Of a stretch of 64,000 nt of DNA, positions 61,759 through 64,000 are shown piece by piece. How positions within the stretch are numbered: the stretch's first letter is position 1; each line of letters opens with the position of its first letter. Below the pieces are notes generated by a model, which was given only the letters and a program-made list of their open reading frames with translations, was not told the DNA's origin and made no database searches. The DNA comes from Pseudomonadota bacterium (GTDB taxonomy: Bacteria; Pseudomonadota; Alphaproteobacteria; Acetobacterales; Acetobacteraceae), in NCBI GenBank assembly GCA_021809435.1, contig JAKBAD010000009.1, positions 1-64,000 of the forward strand, in the 5' to 3' direction. A program made the position numbers and the translations under genes.

Positions 61759-64000
61759 TCAATGCGCGTCCCCCCAGTTCCTTCCCACGCCCGTTTCCAC
61801 CACCAGCGGCACGCTCAAACTGGCGGCGCCCTGCATCACGTCGCGCGCCAGCGCCGCCGTGGCCTCGGCCTCATCTTGCGGCGCCTCGATCAGCAATTCG
61901 TCATGCACCTGCAATAGCAACCGCGCGCTCAGCCCGGCCGCGCGCAGGGCGCCGGGCAGCTTCACCATCGCGCGCTTGATGATATCGGCCGCGCCCCCTT
62001 GCAGCGGCGCGTTAATGGCGGCGCGCTCGGCATAGGCGCGCAGGGCCGGAATTTTGTCACCAATCTTGGGCACCCACACGCGCCGGCCAAAGGGGGTGAG
62101 CACAAAGCCCTTCTCGCGCGCCTCGGCCTTAACGGCCTCCATATAGGTCTTAATTTCGGGATAGCGGGCGAAATAAGCGTCGATATAGCCCTTCGCCTCG
62201 CCCGGCGCCACGCCCAGCTGGCGCCCCAGCCCAAAGGCCGAAATGCCGTAGATGATCCCGAAATTAATCGCCTTGGCGCGGCGGCGGGTCATGGCATCCA
62301 TGCCCGCCATCGGCACGCCAAACACTTCCGAGGCCGTGCGCGCATGAATATCCTCGGCTCTGGCAAAGCTCTCCTTCAACCCGGCGATATTGGCCACATG
62401 CGCCAGCAGCCGCAGCTCAATCTGCGAATAATCCGCCGAGATCAGCGCCAACCCCGGCGGCGCGATGAAGGTCTTGCGTATCCGCGCGCCCTCCTCGGTG
62501 CGGATCGGAATATTCTGCAAATTCGGCTCGATCGAGGATAACCGCCCCGTGGTCGTCGCCGCCATCTGAAACACCGTATGCACCCGGCTCTGGCCATCGG
62601 TCAGGTTCACCAGCGCATCGGCATAGGTGCTTTTCAGCTTGGCCAGCTGGCGCCAATCCATAATCTTCTGGGCAATCTCCACGCCCTGCTCCGCCAGCCC
62701 CTCCAGCACCGCGCTGTCGGTGCCCCAGGCGCCGGCCTTGCCCTTCTTGCCGCCGGGCAGGCCCATTTCCTCAAACAGCACCTCGCCCAGCTGCTTGGGG
62801 CTGCCCACATTAAACTCATGCCCGGCCAGCCTGTGCGCCTCGGCCTCAAACGCCGCCATGCGCCCCTCAAACTCCGCCGACATGGCGGCCAAATCGCCCC
62901 GGTCCACCATCACCCCGGCGGTTTCCATGGCCATCAGCACCGGCACCAGCGGCTTTTCCACCAGCTCATAGAGCGCCAAAGCCTTGTGGGCGCGCAAGGC
63001 GGGTTTGAGCGCGCCATGCAGCCGCAGCACCATATCGGCCCGCTCGGCCGCATAATCGGCGGCGCGCTGGGGCGGCGCATCGGCTGGCGTCTGGCGCGCG
63101 CGCCCGGTGCCGGTCACATGTTCCAGCGTCTTCGCCTCATGGCCCAAATGCTGGCGGGCGAGCGTCTCCACATCATGCGCCCAGCGCCCGCCATCCTGCG
63201 CCACCGAGATCAGCATCACATCGTCAAACGCCTCAACCGGCAGGCCCAGCGTTTTTTGCTCGGCCTTGGCGTCGTGAAAAATCTTCAGCACACCGGGGTC
63301 GGCCAGCACCGGCGCCAGCGCCGCGCGCACCACCTCGCGGGGCAGTTGCGGCGCGTCCTCCAGGCTCAAATTATGCCCAACCGGCACATAGGAAGCCACG
63401 CCCGGCCGGGCGCACAGCCCATATCCAGCGTGGTCACCCAGCGTGACCATGGCTAAATACCCGCTCACCTCCGCCTCCGCCAGCAGCGCCGCCAGCGCCT
63501 CGGGCGTGGTGATGACAGGGTAGGGGCCAAACGGCCCGGCGGGTTCGGCCGGCGCTTGCGCCGCCTCGGCTTCCAGCGCGCCGGGGGCGCCGGCGCCTTC
63601 GAGCCGCAATTTCCCAATCAGCGACTTAAACCCGTTCTCGGCCAAAAACGCCCGCAGCACGGCGGGCTCCCAGGGCGTCGCGGCCAAATCGGCCACCGGC
63701 ACGGGCAGGGGGGCGTCATCGCGCAGCGTCACCAGCTCTTTCGAGAGCCGGGCCTTGTCCGCGTGCTCAATCAGCGCGTCGCGCCGTTTCGAGGGCTTCA
63801 TCGCGGGCGCGGCCGCCAGCACGGCGTCCAGCGTGCCAAATTCCCCAATCAGCGCCGCCGCGCCCTTGGGGCCAATGCCCGGCACACCCGGCACATTATC
63901 CACCGAGTCGCCAATCAGTGCCTGCACCTCAACCACCTTGTCGGGTGTCACGCCAAACTTGGCCGCCACTTCGTCCAGCCCAATCGGCTGGTTCTTCATG
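61759..64000 (-). CDS. polA: DNA polymerase I (5'-partial)
   Basis: 746 codons of Pol I; the N-terminal part (about 190 residues of the 5' nuclease domain) lies beyond the window edge, and the track ATG at 63999 is internal. Visible parts are the H3TH of the 5' nuclease (LIGDSVDNVPGVPGIGPKGAAAL), a 3'-5' exonuclease-like domain (FHDAKAEQKTL), and the polymerase domain with SADYSQIELRLLAHVA (motif A), RRRAKAINFGIIYG (motif B) and LLQVHDELLIEA (motif C). Confidence 0.97.
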   Translation of the reverse strand, partial: MKNQPIGLDEVAAKFGVTPDKVVEVQALIGDSVDNVPGVPGIGPKGAAALIGEFGTLDAVLAAAPAMKPSKRRDALIEHADKARLSKELVTLRDDAPLPVPVADLAATPWEPAVLRAFLAENGFKSLIGKLRLEGAGAPGALEAEAAQAPAEPAGPFGPYPVITTPEALAALLAEAEVSGYLAMVTLGDHAGYGLCARPGVASYVPVGHNLSLEDAPQLPREVVRAALAPVLADPGVLKIFHDAKAEQKTLGLPVEAFDDVMLISVAQDGGRWAHDVETLARQHLGHEAKTLEHVTGTGRARQTPADAPPQRAADYAAERADMVLRLHGALKPALRAHKALALYELVEKPLVPVLMAMETAGVMVDRGDLAAMSAEFEGRMAAFEAEAHRLAGHEFNVGSPKQLGEVLFEEMGLPGGKKGKAGAWGTDSAVLEGLAEQGVEIAQKIMDWRQLAKLKSTYADALVNLTDGQSRVHTVFQMAATTTGRLSSIEPNLQNIPIRTEEGARIRKTFIAPPGLALISADYSQIELRLLAHVANIAGLKESFARAEDIHARTASEVFGVPMAGMDAMTRRRAKAINFGIIYGISAFGLGRQLGVAPGEAKGYIDAYFARYPEIKTYMEAVKAEAREKGFVLTPFGRRVWVPKIGDKIPALRAYAERAAINAPLQGGAADIIKRAMVKLPGALRAAGLSARLLLQVHDELLIEAPQDEAEATAALARDVMQGAASLSVPLVVETGVGRNWGDAH

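Overview
The window is high-GC chromosomal DNA, almost certainly from an alphaproteobacterium. The evidence is the def-fmt-truA set beside dnaE, the Hsp20 plus DUF1150 pair, the hisG-hisD / infA-maf-rng-yacG order, an alphaproteobacterial-type SOS box (GAAC-N7-GAAC), and autotransporters built from AQSIGGGGG repeats. An Acetobacteraceae or Rhodospirillales-like host is plausible, but the sequence read by eye does not settle this.

Layout. 1-11.7 kb: two giant tandem autotransporter adhesin-like genes, the first cut by the window edge. 11.7-17.4 kb: tRNA-Leu(UAA), a class A penicillin-binding protein, a small secreted protein, a UbiH-type hydroxylase, and an ammonium transporter behind a near-consensus sigma-54 promoter. 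17.6-22.7 kb: a truncated haemoglobin with an FNR-like box, then tkt-gap-pgk ending in a dense cluster of palindromes. 22.7-25.6 kb: leucyl aminopeptidase, a CysQ-type phosphatase and a Pro-rich repeat lipoprotein.

25.6-39.5 kb: a 13.9-kb CASPOSON, a transposon whose integrase is a stand-alone Cas1. It has 28-29 bp imperfect terminal inverted repeats and a 21-22 bp target duplication. It sits inside the bidirectional terminator that once separated the lipoprotein gene from trpA. It carries Cas1, a family B DNA polymerase with all exonuclease and polymerase motifs, and an HNH nuclease. It also carries a ParB-like protein, a phage-Mu Mom-like protein, two putative HTH proteins, a tRNA-Gly-like sequence, an orphan Phd antitoxin and a type III restriction-modification pair whose res gene is frameshifted. 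ParB, Mom-like, a 204-aa protein, HNH and PolB form one operon with start/stop overlaps at every junction.

39.6-42.8 kb: trpB-trpA, a small conserved protein and an S24 (LexA/CI-like) regulator next to the SOS-box candidate. 42.9-46.0 kb: an unusual sensory cluster. Two consecutive proteins each fuse an N-terminal Roadblock/LC7-like domain to a C-terminal globin-sensor (protoglobin) domain. A stand-alone Roadblock protein follows, and a stand-alone zinc-binding CZB protein is convergent. This looks like a haem-based gas-sensing system built on Roadblock scaffolds rather than on methyl-accepting or cyclase outputs.

46.1-64 kb: housekeeping genes: tRNA-Val(GAC), a ClC chloride channel, dnaE, the def-fmt-truA operon, hsp20-DUF1150, hisG-hisD, infA-maf-rng-yacG, a methyltransferase, an EamA transporter, icd and the C-terminal part of polA. 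No gene-free stretch exceeds 300 bases. No CRISPR array is visible in the window, so the Cas1 is not part of a local CRISPR-Cas locus.
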